A stretch of DNA of 64,000 nt, from contig NC_053046.1 of NCBI RefSeq assembly GCF_003473485.1, forward strand, positions 43,671,832 through 43,735,831, in the 5' to 3' direction. A program made the translations under genes and the position numbers. The notes below the pieces were generated by a model, which searched no databases, was not told the DNA's origin, and was given only the letters and a program-made list of their open reading frames with translations. Source of the DNA: Medicago truncatula (taxonomy: Eukaryota > Streptophyta > Magnoliopsida > Fabales > Fabaceae). Positions 43,804 through 55,329 of the stretch are shown here, one piece after another. Position 1 is the first letter of the stretch; each line of letters opens with the position of its first letter.

Positions 43804-44852
43804 ATGGCGTCAAAATCCATCCTTGGCTTTATCACTCTCTTTCTCCTTACACTTTGTATTACTTCCTCCATTCATCGCATAAGGCAGACTTCTGGTTTGT
43901 TTCTTTTATCCTTTTGTCACTATTTTATGTAACCTTGATTTATAGAGTAGAACATTCATATAAATATAATAAATAGAAACTAACTAGAGTAGAAGTAGAA
44001 TCTTTTATTAATATTATTAACTAAGTTAATATTTGTTTATTTGCAGATTACAATTTTCCAAATACACGAGTTGATGCTTATGAGAAAACTCTTAATGTTC
44101 TTGGAAGCAGGAAGGTTCGTTACACTATCATAGGCTTTTTTGTAGATTTTTATTGTTTCAAATTTTTCCAAAGAAAATTACATTAATTTTTATTTATTTC
44201 AATATTCATATTTTTTGTTATATTACGTTATTCACTATTTCTAAAATAAACCAATTTTCTTTTATAGATGTTGGTTGGTGTGGATCGATTCTCATTAATA
44301 ACTAGGCAACATGGTTCTACCGGAGGCCTTAGGGTATTGCATAATTGCTATATTGATTCTGTTGGATCAGAAGATAAGTCACAAATTGGAGAAGTCAAGA
44401 TGCAACTTCAAATTGATTGCAAGACAACAAAGACATTGTCGGACCATAAATCAATTAATAGATCAAAGGTTAGATCAAGTTTCTTTTAATTGAAATATGC
44501 TTTAGGATAAGAGAATGTTTTTCCCATATTATTGGTTTCTCGCATGTCCTATAATATTTTAGGTTATATAATATGAACAATAGAAAAACATTAATTTTTA
44601 TTTATTCTAAGAGTCATTGTTTTTGTTATATTAAGATAAACTAATTACTATGTCTTTTTACAGGTGTTGGATGGTGAGCATCCATTTGCATTAAGAATGA
44701 GGCAACATGGTTATACTGGAGGATTGAAGATGTTGCATCACTGTTACATTGATTCTATTGGTCAAGAAAATAAGTCTGATGAACTGAAGATGGAAGCTCA
44801 AATCCATTGCATAACTGAAAAAACTTCGTTGGGCATGAAAGCAACCATGTAG
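43804..44852 (+). CDS. Predicted secreted two-repeat protein, copy 3 (family not recognised)
   Basis: Exons 43804-43894, 44047-44114, 44268-44468 and 44664-44852 give 182 residues, the same plan as copies 1 and 2. Repeat 1 is like copy 1 except for Y-to-D just before the second Cys and A-to-S near its end; repeat 2 begins VLDGEH (as copy 2) and ends EKTSLGM (as copy 1). The promoter block (43520-43803), including GGATATATATATAATAA about 115 bp before the ATG, matches copy 2. Introns 1-2 and the 3' UTR match copy 1, and intron 3 matches copy 2, so the gene is a mosaic. All splice sites and the frame are intact. Confidence 0.8.
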
Positions 44853-45231
44853 ATGAGAGGATGAACACACAAGATTTGTTATTTTATTACCTTCATAGCT
44901 TAGCTAGTTGTAAAGTACTGTTCTAAGGAATTTGGCATATGGCTCAAATTCATTTACTACGAATTCCTCTGCTGTATGACAAAAATTTTATATATATAAA
45001 TTCAATTAGTTGATTTTTCTTTCAATTAAGTTGGTTGCACATAAGGAGCTTATGTGAGTCTAACTCAACTACACATTATCTAATTTTTCTAAATAATATA
45101 CTCAAATTGTCTCTTAATAATATTAAATGCATGAAATTTATGGATCGTCTTATGCAAGACATCTATTTACTTCAATAAGATTGTTATACAAACCGTCTCT
45201 TATTGAATTATTTTTTTATTTCTAAGTTTGT

Positions 45232-45345
45232 AGTCTACAAGTGTGAATTATATGTCTCACATCGGATAGAAAAGTAAAGTTGAACATCTTATGAATAAGA
45301 GGACTCATAAATCCATTGTCTGAAGGTTTTTGGGTATGAGTATAT
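45232..45345 (+). mobile_element. Solo-LTR-like fragment
   Basis: Copy of 29130-29240 (GTGTGAATTATATGTCTCAC, ATCGGATAGAAAAGTAAAG). It places the downstream flank of gene copy 3 with that of copy 1. Confidence 0.4.
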
Positions 45346-45399
45346 TTGTTCCATTATTTCTCTAGGTTTTAAATTTAATCTCATCTACCTTTATAAATA

Positions 45400-45915
45400 T
45401 TAACAAATATACAAAAATATTATCTTATACGCATTTAATTTCTCTAGATATATTTAACACATCATTGTCTACCTCTATTTTTTTTTATAACATCTATTAC
45501 GTAATTCTTTCTTTTTTTTTTTTTTTTATCTCCAGCTTAGTGGTGAATGTATAATGGATGTATAAAAAATAATTTTCCTATTTTCTACTGGTTGCAAAGG
45601 AATTGTCCCTTCCTCAGATAGGAGGAAATCTCTTGATCGTGGTCTAAAATTAATCTTGTCACGTGTTTAGGAAAATAGATTCAACTAAGAAGAAATTGAG
45701 GATAATAATCACTTTGGTTTTTTAAAGGGTAATGAGTAGTCGTAATAATCTTTTAATGTATCATAATTTTAAAATAATTTTTGATTGTGGACTTCATTAG
45801 TCAAAATAGTTTCTGACATTGAAATAGTCCATCAATGCTGACATTAACTATATTCATACAAGGATTGATAGGACCGTAATTAAGTGTTTATAAGGACTAA
45901 TATGACAATAAATAA
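45400..45915. other. Intergenic, nothing recognised
   Basis: Homology to unit A ends near 45393. The rest is AT-rich with a T run near 45515 and no coding character. Confidence 0.35.
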
Positions 45916-46052
45916 TCCCCGTGAGTTTAGCTCAGTTGGTAGGGATATTGCATATTATATGCAGGAGCCGGGGTTCGAACCCCGGACACTCCACTTCTCC
46001 ACAATTAAATTGTGTGAGCTCTAGCCACTAGACTATTTTACCAAAAAAAAAA
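45916..46052 (+). mobile_element. tRNA-derived SINE, complete
   Basis: A 14-bp target duplication, ATGACAATAAATAA, lies at 45902-45915 and 46053-46066. A box TTTAGCTCAGTTGGTAGGG, B box GGGGTTCGAACCCC, body GTGTGAGCTCTAGCCACTAG and tail TTTTACC plus 11 A. This best-preserved member defines the 3' end (TACC-An) also seen in several micro-insertions. Confidence 0.85.
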
Positions 46053-46629
46053 ATGACAATAAATAAGTATATTGAGGGATTGATATTGCAATATTAGCGA
46101 TACATTTTAACGCAAGAGACTATTTTGATTAACATCATGCACAATCATGAATTATTTTAAAACTATTGTGACTATTCGTTACCGAGTCAAATACCAAAAT
46201 GAATGTTATCTACTAAATCGAATTTTTTTTAGCTAACTAAATTGAACTTAAATAAGTACATTATATGAGAGAAAAAAAAAAAGGTAAGAAACACTCCTAT
46301 TACCATATATATTGGGTTGATGTGACAAGTCTTATAACTCACATGGTTAAGTCTTCTTCTTTTGGATCTTATTTTGTCAAGTTACTTTGGTCCATTTATG
46401 GGTTCCTGAATAATAATGTCCTACCCAATGGCATCATCATCTGCCTCAAACAATTTTTATTCACATGGTAAGTAGCTAGTGTCTAGTGTCCCTCCTTCCA
46501 TCAGCTAGTCCCTTGCGTTCGTGCAATTTGTACTCACATAGCAGTTAACTTGCTCGTCCTCCATATATTATTTGGACCTAAAGTTCTTACTCAATTAAAT
46601 CAGTTAATAAAGAGATTTTTTTTTTCCAC

Positions 46630-46738
46630 AAATCTTAATTTAACTCTAAATTATTAGGCTTGAGATTCGAACGCCAACACTTTCATTTATATATGCGAGT
46701 TTATAATGATTATGTCATTTTATATGTCTATAAAAAAA
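46630..46738 (+). mobile_element. SINE remnant (3729-type)
   Basis: TTGAGATTCGAACGCCAACA and GTTTATAATGATTATGTCAT, then TCTATAAAAAAAAA, match the B box and body of the SINE at 3729-3864. The head is decayed. Confidence 0.5.
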
Positions 46739-46739
46739 A

Positions 46740-49700
46740 ATAGTTTTTTTCTTCCCACTTTCCACCCCAAGTACATCAAATGTATACTTCTAAACAAGTA
46801 CAATTTTCATGCTGTTCCGAAGCATACTTATGTCCAACGACACTATTTTGGTTTTTTGCTGTCTAGTAGTATAATTTCGGACAAATGTATGGTTTTTTTA
46901 GAAGAATGGGTAAAAAAAAGAAGGTCGCTTAATGAAATATGTCAACAACTGACCATACATCTAAGATAATTGTTAGGGTGGAGAAGTTCACATATGCTAT
47001 ATGGTTTTGGTGATTTAAATTTTAATAAATTAGTTTGAATTTCACTATAAAATCTTGGTTCAAATGATGAAAATGTTTAAACACATATATACATGTAATA
47101 AACCGAATATTTCAACAATGTGAAACCCACAATATAAAAACCTTTTTAAAATTGCATTGACCGTCGATGTTGACTTAATGATGTAAGTCTTTTGGATTCC
47201 ACACAAATAAGAGAACAATAATATAAATTGAGCTTTTTGATAAAATTCTTCGATTAGAAAGATTAGATGAGCGTCATCAATTGGTATGCATGAACTAACA
47301 CTAACACTAATTGGATGATTGTCTCAATTGTGATCATGCGTGATACTGAGTTTTCATATACAAGGAGCATCCTCGCTTATAGTTTTAAATCACTTTCAAA
47401 CGTTGGTCCATGATGGAATAAAATACATGCTTATAAAAAAAGATTATATTAATATATTATATGATACATTTTCTAGTGTAAACATATCTTATAAACAAAT
47501 TTGTTGTTTCAAAAGTGTTAATATATGTATCTATGTCATTTTATTGTTAGAGTAAAAGTAAAGTTTATGTGAGTATGTGTACCTATGTCATTTTTTTTTT
47601 TAGAGTAAAAGTAAAGTCTACGTGAGTTAGGCTTTGGAGGGGTTCACAAAGGTCAAGACATGTGTTAAGGCACACAACGAATGGTTATCGTGGTACTAAC
47701 AAATAATCTATTAAAAATGTCCTTGTATTATCGACGGAAGTTGAACTCGTAACTTTATGGGTGAGTCAACTCCTTAAACCTACTTTCATTAGCGTTCCTA
47801 TATGATAGTAGCTACAATATGTTGTTTATATATTGTTGTGTACTCCAAGAATAATTCTTCGATTAATTAGCATGTTTCTGTAAACGTCAAGACATTTAAT
47901 ATTATTTTATATTAATGACCATTGAAACAAATTCCACTCTTTTGGAAATTTTGGGTCTTGGGGGAGTGTTTTCAATTTAGCAGAAGAACCCTTAGATCAA
48001 AGAAATTGGATTAATTAGCGGAATTTCACATTCACACATCATATTTGTTCACTCGATTAAGATCAAACAATCTAAACAAATATAGATTTAATTTCAATTT
48101 TATAATTCAAAATATCATCTTTAAATATGGATCATCTAATCTTAATCAAGCACTCATTGATATCTCGAATGCATGAATGCAGAGATTTCTTAAAACTAAA
48201 TGTAAGACTAATATTATAACTTATGGCTAGCAAAGTTTAATTTTGGATGCTCTAGTAGCGTAACTTTTGTAGTTACTTGTTCACATCCTCTACGAGCAAC
48301 ATAGTTATTGGTTTTATGCTCAACTATGTCAATGTTTAAAGATGCTTTTGTCAGAGATCCTCACCCAATAGTATTAATTTCTGATATATAGCAGCCTAGA
48401 AAGTTAGGAATTTGGTGTCCAGATTGAGGAAGTTTCTTTTCTTCCCCATGAAACATGGAATAATTAGCAACAAAGACACAAGAAATAAATAAGGAACAGA
48501 TTCCATAGTTGCTCACTTCTAGCTAAGAGAGTGGTTAGAACTTGAGAGAAAGATGTCATGATATACATAATAAGGTTGGTATAGAACCATGGCTGTCATT
48601 GCAACGTTGTTTGTTCTCAGGTCCTTCTTTCTGTTTACCTTTTACTTGCTTGTTTGTTTGTTATCTGGATGTTGTTTAAAGTTTTTATATCACAAGGTAC
48701 TTGTGCTAATTGGGAGATCCCTAATCATCATATGGTGTTTTTTTCTTTCTTTCTAGACTTTGATTATAGTCTAGCACTCTAGCATAATCTTGTACAACGT
48801 TTATAATTGTAACTCTTCTTGATTAAAAAACTAAGGAGCGTGACGATCTTAGATGCATATGTATAAAGATAAAAATGGTAGAACTTAAGTTGTTATTTAT
48901 TTGTTAATGAAATTAAAAAAATACTCTTCTTGAGTCTATCAAATCTAAATTAAGCAAAAAACTGAACAAGCTGAAAAATCAAACGATGTACGATAGACAA
49001 AACAACTTCACACTCAAACGACAAAATCATGAAAACAAAAATACGTGAGAAAAAAAACATTATATATCAATATGTTAGAAACCATTTATTTAGATTAAAA
49101 GATGATGAAAAAAAAATGTAAAATGAGTGATTTCAGACCAACAAATAATTCAAAACCACAGTCACTTACGAATGATAAAGATGGAGAAGAGAAGTCAGAG
49201 ACAAATAGGAGTACTCTTAAAAACTAGAAATTTAAGAATAATTTACTAATTATTTTAGGGGGAGCATAGTTTACTAATTGAAAGTTGATATTCATTACAT
49301 GAGGTAAATCTATACTACTAGAAGAGATGTCCTAAATTTACAGCTCTTCGTCAAGGACGGTAAAATTATGCATTTGTTTTTATCCATTCAATTCATCGAA
49401 GTGCATGCATGTTCCTTTAATCTAATAATCTAATTCATTCGCTACAACTTAAACCAACGAGTTAGAAATATATTTAAAATATAATTGGTTAACGTATTAA
49501 AATGATTAAGTTTATATAAAAATAAAAATAAAGGAAATGGTGGCTTCGGCCGGCCGTCGGCTATAGTCTATGGTATTCCGGCGACAGAGGTCTGATCAGA
49601 TTGTGACAGCACCACGCTAGGTTGACGACAATGGTGGTTCGATGACGGTGTTCTAGTAATCCACGGTGGTTTGATAGCAGCCTAAAATATTTTATTTAAA

Positions 49701-50949
49701 AATAAAATAAAATTGGACATCCATCAATAAAAAATTGTTAAAATATATAGATTGTTTTTATTAATTGGATGATGGGTGAATTAATATTTTTTTTAATGTA
49801 TTTCAAATTGAGTTAAATGGATTTTTTTTGTTACAATTGAGTTAAATGGATAGAACTAATTTATTATTATCTTGTTTTGTTCAACTTTTAGAGGCTCAAA
49901 AAATTGATTCTTTATGTGTAAAATATATTTTGACATGTTTGGATGTTTTCAAATAAAATAATTTTTGCCCCTAAAAAATTGTAATTTTGTTTCTGGAATT
50001 AATTCTATTTTTAAAGTCAAAATTTATATTATTTTATTCTATAATTGATTTTAACATAAAAATTTATAATTAAATTTATTTTACATGATTGTATTTAAAC
50101 ACAAATCACTTCAACTTTATTTCAATTTTAATCATCATCAATTTACTCAAAATCAACCCTTTTCTGATTTTTTTAAGGGACCAAACATTTCTTTTCGAAG
50201 TTACTTTTATCCAATTCATCCATTTACCTACCATTCATAGAGTCCTAACTTCTATGGGTGGAAGAATATATGAGAATTTGATCCCAAAGATATGATGAAC
50301 ATTGGACCACAGTTGAGAATTGATTGATTCTATTATTGAACTCTGCTTCACCTATGGATATATAATTTGTTGACGTATGGACATGAGTGACAATACTAGA
50401 TTCTCTGATATATACTACCTAGTTGACCAATTAGAATGTGGGCACAACTTTACAACAACAAAGTACAAAGGATAATTGTTGGGTTAGAAAGAAGCGAGAT
50501 GAAAAATATTGGTGAATTTATGGTTGTGAACTTCATAGGTATATCTACTTGTATTTTTGCACTTATCTTGTTCCTTAGAGCAAGAATAGAGAATAGTGCA
50601 TTCTCTCAAGTATGTCCAACAAACAAGGCCAACTCAATAAAAACAATACCTTAAGACGACACACTCATGAAATTGCAGTGTGGGGTCATACACATTGTCA
50701 CGTACACAAAAGCTTTATTAATTCATAAATCAAATGTCAATTTCAAACCCCATAACTATATCACCATATTTATATACTTTTTCCTTATATTTTTATATGC
50801 TTTTTGTCTCAAAGGACATGGGAGAAAATCCAACCCCCGTGAGACATTTCAATAGTCTTTTGCTTTACTATGATATGAAATTTCCTACTTTTTCTTATGC
50901 ACACAGTTTATGATTTGAAAATATTTATTATTTTTAGTTGTTAATAAAG
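46740..50949. other. Long gene-poor stretch
   Basis: No supported gene. A near-direct repeat (GTCATTTT...TAGAGTAAAAGTAAAGT...GTGAG) is at 47534-47625. The part at 49540-49680 is notably richer in G+C (CGGCCGGCCGTCGG, ACGACAATGGTGGTTCGATG) and looks like a scrap of old coding or captured sequence, too short to identify. The short frames here lack domain signatures. Confidence 0.35.
49806..49851 (-). repeat. Tail-only micro-insertion with 17-bp target duplication
   Basis: AATTGAGTTAAATGGAT at 49806-49822 and 49835-49851 flank a 12-bp insert whose complement is GTAACAAAAAAA. Confidence 0.75.
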
Positions 50950-50961
50950 ACATGGAAGATT

Positions 50962-51071
50962 GTCCCATGTGACTTTAGCTCATTTGATACAAATATTGCA
51001 TAATTTTAGAACCTTAGACTCTACTTATTTACTTTAAAATGTTATAACTATTAAACTACTTGATAAAAAAA
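50962..51071 (+). mobile_element. SINE, degenerate head
   Basis: Flanked by ACATGGAAGATT (50950-50961) and ACACAGAAGATT (51072-51083). The A box (GACTTTAGCTCATTTGATAC) and TATTGCATAATTTTAG match the other tRNA-like heads; the B box has decayed. The end CTACTTGATAAAAAAAA defines a second tail type. Confidence 0.65.
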
Positions 51072-51083
51072 ACACAGAAGATT

Positions 51084-53743
51084 ATATAGTAAACAATTAT
51101 GATAAGGAGAAAGATGAGAGACAAACTAGGATGAATGTTTCTTTTTTAAAAAACAATAAAAATATAATATTTTTAACATTTTCAAATTTTTTTGAAAGTA
51201 TTAGATCTATTTTCAACATTGTGAAAGAAAAATGGTGTGAAATGTTGGACTATATTAGCTTATATGTTAATTATTTAAAGTGAAAATGAAAACAAAAAAT
51301 TGAATAGTAAACGGACCGTTAATTTGTTGGTATTCAAAATGCACTCATCAAAAATTTAAAGTTGAAACATGAAATTTGTGGTTGTAGTGTTACATTTAAT
51401 TTAGTTGGTTTGATTAGCTAGGGAATGGAAAAATGTATAGATACTATAGTTTGGTGTAGCATGCATTGTCACACCACTTTTGTTGCCATTTATTGAAACG
51501 ATACATAGGCAAGAATTCAACGTAGTTTTGGTTGGTTAAGTGCATTCTCTTTTTGTTTCTAAAATGCACTGTTGGTACTCAATTGCCAACCCAAACATAA
51601 GGAGAAATTTAAACTCTTGTTGTTGTCTTTATGTCACAAGCATCTTTCTTTCTTCTAATGACCAAATATTATTAGCTAGTAACATCACATTATGACTACT
51701 ATATATATATATATATATATATATATTGCTGTAGTATTCTACGTGTGCATCAAGTATTCTATCCAAAAAGAAAGAAAATAAACATGTGCAATGATCACTA
51801 TAAGCCAGATATATAGATTTTTTATTCTGCATGTAAGATCTCTACATATTTTAAGATTTGAAAATAATGGAGTATGTTATTTGTTACGAAATGAAAATTA
51901 TTCATTCTTAATTATATTAAATTAAAAGGGAAAATTTCTTCTTAACAAAAAAGTTATCTTATATATATTTTTAAACAATATGTTATTGAGAAATGAGAAG
52001 AGCTCAATCTATATATTTTTAAATTGAATTGGCTTATACAAATATACAAAAATACTATCTTATACGGGGGAGTATATTGCGTTTGTGCTCACAAATAAAT
52101 TATTCAACATGGTTTGGTAGAATGAGTCCAAGATATAAGTCAATTAATTAAAAAGATATGTAGTTTAAACAAAATCTTGAGAACTGTTGGAATCCAAAGT
52201 GTTGCATGAAACATTAATAAAAAAATATAGAGGTCCAATACTATGATCACAGGGGTCAACCCTTGCTGCTGGATAGTGGTGGATATTGGACTTCTTAGTG
52301 CACTTGCCAAACTCAATTGGTCATTGACTATTGTCCATTTTCGTAAAATTTCTGCAAATAATAAACAAAAGTTGTATTTTTTTTCTTCAGTTTATTAAAA
52401 AAAAAAAAAAGATTTTCCTTCAAAAAAATATTAATAAAACAATATTTGTACCTAAAAAAATAAATAAGAATCAAATAAGCAAAAAAGGTGAAAGTTTATC
52501 GATACATCTTTCTTGATGAACAAAGTTTATCAACATATGAATTACAAGGTTATGGAGCAATTGTGCACACAAAAATGAATGTCAATCACATGTATTTTTC
52601 AATATTTGTAATAATGACAAGGTTTAATTACAATTTTAGCTACCCTATTTTCATTTGTTCACTAATCGGTCCTCAATTTTAAAATCACTCAATTTTGAAC
52701 CCGATCTTAGATTCCTGGATTAAAAAAAATGGTGAAATTGTCACAAAAATTATCACAAAAGAGAGAAAAAAATTGTCACAAAAATTATATGAAATAGTTG
52801 TTCAAATATCACTAATCTTTCGAAATGGGCTCCATATACTTGCCTCATAATGTAGACTTTTACTTCCATTGTACAGATTATGAAACATTCATAGGCATGC
52901 CCACATAAAATGGTAGGTAGTCTCAAAATTCACTACACCTGTGTTACTGTGTACTTGACTTTAACCTCATGTGTCATTTGAACAAAAAACGTCCTAAACT
53001 ACAATCCACTACACACCAGGACATACTAGACTAGATAATTCATATCATCACTATTCATTCAACAGTAGTCATATCATATATTTATACAAAATTATTATGA
53101 TTATTTGTTTTCCCTTTATTTTACTATCATCACTTCTTCAATACACATTTTCTCTCCTTTTTATCATATACTTTTATTTTAATTTCTTTAATACAATATA
53201 TATTTTATAACACCCTTCCCTCCACTTTCCACTTTAGATATCTTCAAAGTTAGTGAATAAGTCTTTTCTTTCTTTCTCTGTATGTTGATGTGAATGTGTC
53301 ACAACGGTCTTCATGAATCCAACAAGGTATAGTATTTAGTATTGGAAAGAATGCAAACAAGAACAAAAACAAGAAACAACAAATCCTGCTTACCCCAAAA
53401 ACCTATATACAAAAGCAACAAGAGCTTAGCATTGGTTCCAGTTCTTTGCAATTTGGACCTTTCTCTCTTGTCCCCTTCTCTCTCCCCTCGATACTCACTC
53501 TCTCTCTCTTCATGCATAAATCCAACTATAACAACAAATTAATATTCTGACAACAATATATCAAAATAATCATCCCCCCTCTCTCTCTCTCAAAACATGT
53601 TCACGTATTAATTTCATTATATCATTCTCCAAAGTCAAAATATTTGTCACACTCAAAACATATACAATTACAATCAATAAAGAGTTAGATTCATATTTTA
53701 CAAATGAACTCATAATATATTAGTATTAAAGGCTCAAGGTTAG
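51084..53743. other. Gene-poor stretch upstream of SNE
   Basis: A (TA)n tract lies at 51702-51725. Pyrimidine-rich CTCTCT segments occur at 53470-53510 and 53578-53590. No open frame with coding character. The last few hundred bases probably belong to the SNE promoter. Confidence 0.35.
52735..52788 (+). repeat. Tail-like micro-insertion with ~18-bp target duplication
   Basis: AAATTGTCACAAAAATTAT at 52735-52753 recurs at 52770-52788 around CACAAAAGAGAGAAAA. The insert is A-rich throughout, so slippage or a simple tandem duplication is a fair alternative here. Confidence 0.45.
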
Positions 53744-53808
53744 GGCACACATCAAAGTTTAAAGAATACTTTAGAGAATACAGTATTCTCTAAACTTTGA
53801 CGCGTGCC
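53744..53808. repeat. Short near-perfect hairpin in the SNE upstream region
   Basis: The arm 53744-53770 (GGCACACATCAAAGTTTAAA then GAATACT) and the complement of 53782-53808 (GGCACGCGTCAAAGTTTAGA then GAATACT) agree at 24 of 27 positions around an 11-bp loop. Weaker pairing continues outward. It ends about 240 bp before the SNE start codon. Confidence 0.6.
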
Positions 53809-54050
53809 GTAACTATGAGTTCTCAAGACTAAACTCACCCGAACTTTCTTTTATATATAAACAATCAAAGTAAAAATATATATTTTTTTTATATTCCTAC
53901 ATAAGAAATATAAAAAAAATATATATATATTTGTCACAACCTTGAAACTTGAAAGTTAAAACCCCAACCTCACTTTCACATTCCATATTTCTTCTTCTTC
54001 TTCTTCAACTCACAACTTCCACAGCCACATTATCTCTCTCGTGTGGCACT

Positions 54051-54551
54051 ATGATGCACCACCACCATGAATACATGCAAGAAGGAACAAGAAGAACCAC
54101 TTCAAGGACACAACAACAAAGTAAAAGACACAAGTTCTTCATAAACGACAACATCGACATTCTACGAGAAATCCTTAAACGCCTCGACGGTCCATCACTC
54201 GGTGTAGCATCATGTGTCTGTCGCTTATGGTGCAACTTAACAACCAAAGACGACTCAATCTGGGAACACCTCTGCTTCCGCCATGTCTCCACTCCACCAC
54301 CAGCTTCCGTCCGGCCAGTCGTGGTGGCTCTGGGTGGTTACAAGAGGCTGTACATGGTGTGTGTTAGACCGGTGCTGAGTCGACTCGGTGAGTCGGAAAT
54401 GGTTAGGAAACAGGTTTGGACTCGGCATGAGGTTCAGCTTTCGCTTTCTTTGTTTTGTATTGATAGTTACGAGAGACTTGCCGGTGGTATGGTTGCCAGC
54501 GACGCAGCTGCATCTTCTCTCATATTCTTATGTAACCCTATCAACGTCTGA
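54051..54551 (+). CDS. SNE: SNE/SLY1-type F-box protein of gibberellin signalling
   Basis: A single-exon gene of 166 residues (Arabidopsis SNEEZY is close to this length). The first in-frame ATG is 54051; the frame is open further upstream but holds no ATG there, and those hydrophobic codons overlap a CTT-repeat leader. Residues 28-75 form the F-box (FFINDNIDILREILKRLDGP ... ASCVCRLWCNLTTKDDSIWE). The two signature blocks of the SLY1/GID2/SNE group follow: GGF-like LGGYKRLYMVCVRPVLSRL, and the LSL block VWTRHEVQLSLSLFCIDSYE. Known role: such proteins bring DELLA repressors to an SCF ubiquitin ligase in the nucleus, allowing gibberellin responses. FINDNIDILREILKRLDGPS favours SNE over SLY1. 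Nothing is truncated. Confidence 0.9.
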   Translation: MMHHHHEYMQEGTRRTTSRTQQQSKRHKFFINDNIDILREILKRLDGPSLGVASCVCRLWCNLTTKDDSIWEHLCFRHVSTPPPASVRPVVVALGGYKRLYMVCVRPVLSRLGESEMVRKQVWTRHEVQLSLSLFCIDSYERLAGGMVASDAAASSLIFLCNPINV

Positions 54552-54747
54552 TTCTTATTTATTTATTTTATTATTTATTATTGTTTACCTTTTGCATATT
54601 TTAATACATAATCTCTCCCCCTCTTATGATTGTTATCGACCTTTAGACGAAGTGACAAACACCACATAAATTCATACATATAAATGTGATATATCATATT
54701 CGAATTTGTGTAAAAGAGTTCCGACAAATAATATCTACTTGGTCGGT

Positions 54748-54834
54748 TGTCACCATGAACTTAGTTCTATTGGCGAGGATATAACATAATAAAATGTGAG
54801 CTCTATCATTTAAAGTACTTGACAAAAAATATGG
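54748..54834 (+). mobile_element. SINE remnant
   Basis: ATGAACTTAGTTCTATTGGC, then GAGGATATAACATAATA and GTGAGCTCTATCATTTAAAG, then ACTTGACAAAAAA, follow the order of the SINE at 45916. ACTTGGTCGGT (54737-54747) and ACCTGGTCAGT (54835-54845) may be the decayed target duplication. Confidence 0.55.
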
Positions 54835-54910
54835 ACCTGGTCAGTGAAGCTAAGTCTTAGGAACCTCTTTATTCTCATTCTATTCGTTTTAGATTATTTA
54901 TTTATTGTTA

Positions 54911-55320
54911 GGGAACTTCTATGGTACACTCACAATTTTGAGTGTACCGATACTTTTGTTTCACAAAATATATAAATTAAAGATCACTTTAATGAAATAA
55001 AAAAGTATTTATCAATATTTATATTTTAGAAAACATCATTTCATAAGAAAAATCATCATTTCATTGTTTATAAGGATCATATTACAAAATTTACATTTTG
55101 TCATAAAAAATAATCAATATTCATTGTTATGAGTAATAAAAATTCTTAAAAATTAAATTTTATTTCGTCGAAACTTTTGGTATATAAAATTTAATTATCT
55201 TAGTTGTCAATGATAGAAAATAATTATTTTTCTTCAAAAAAACAACTCATTTATTATTAATTCTACGACTTGGTGTACCGATACACCCAAATTTATAGGG
55301 TGTACCATAGAATTTTTGCC
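54911..55320. mobile_element. Mutator-type MITE, copy 2
   Basis: Begins GGGAACTTCTATGGTACACT and ends ...GTACCATAGAATTTTTGCC, with a perfect 9-bp target duplication TTATTGTTA (54902-54910 and 55321-55329). Length and sequence match the copy at 7137-7544. It sits about 360 bp downstream of SNE. Confidence 0.85.
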
Positions 55321-55329
55321 TTATTGTTA

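Noticed and set aside
27639..44852. Assignment of the three-copy family to NCR peptides or the LEED..PEED nodule peptides
   Set aside because: Only two Cys per repeat with about 25 residues between them, no NCR Cys pattern, and no Glu/Asp-rich LEED or PEED motifs.
26397..46000. tRNA genes at 26397, 36333 and 45916
   Set aside because: They have A and B boxes but no proper acceptor stem or anticodon arm; the 45916 copy has a SINE body, A tail and target duplication. They are tRNA-derived SINE heads.
53949..54050. Hydrophobic N-terminal extension of the SNE protein
   Set aside because: The longer frame begins at TTG, not ATG, and overlaps a CTT-repeat leader. The first ATG, 54051, gives the length expected for the family.
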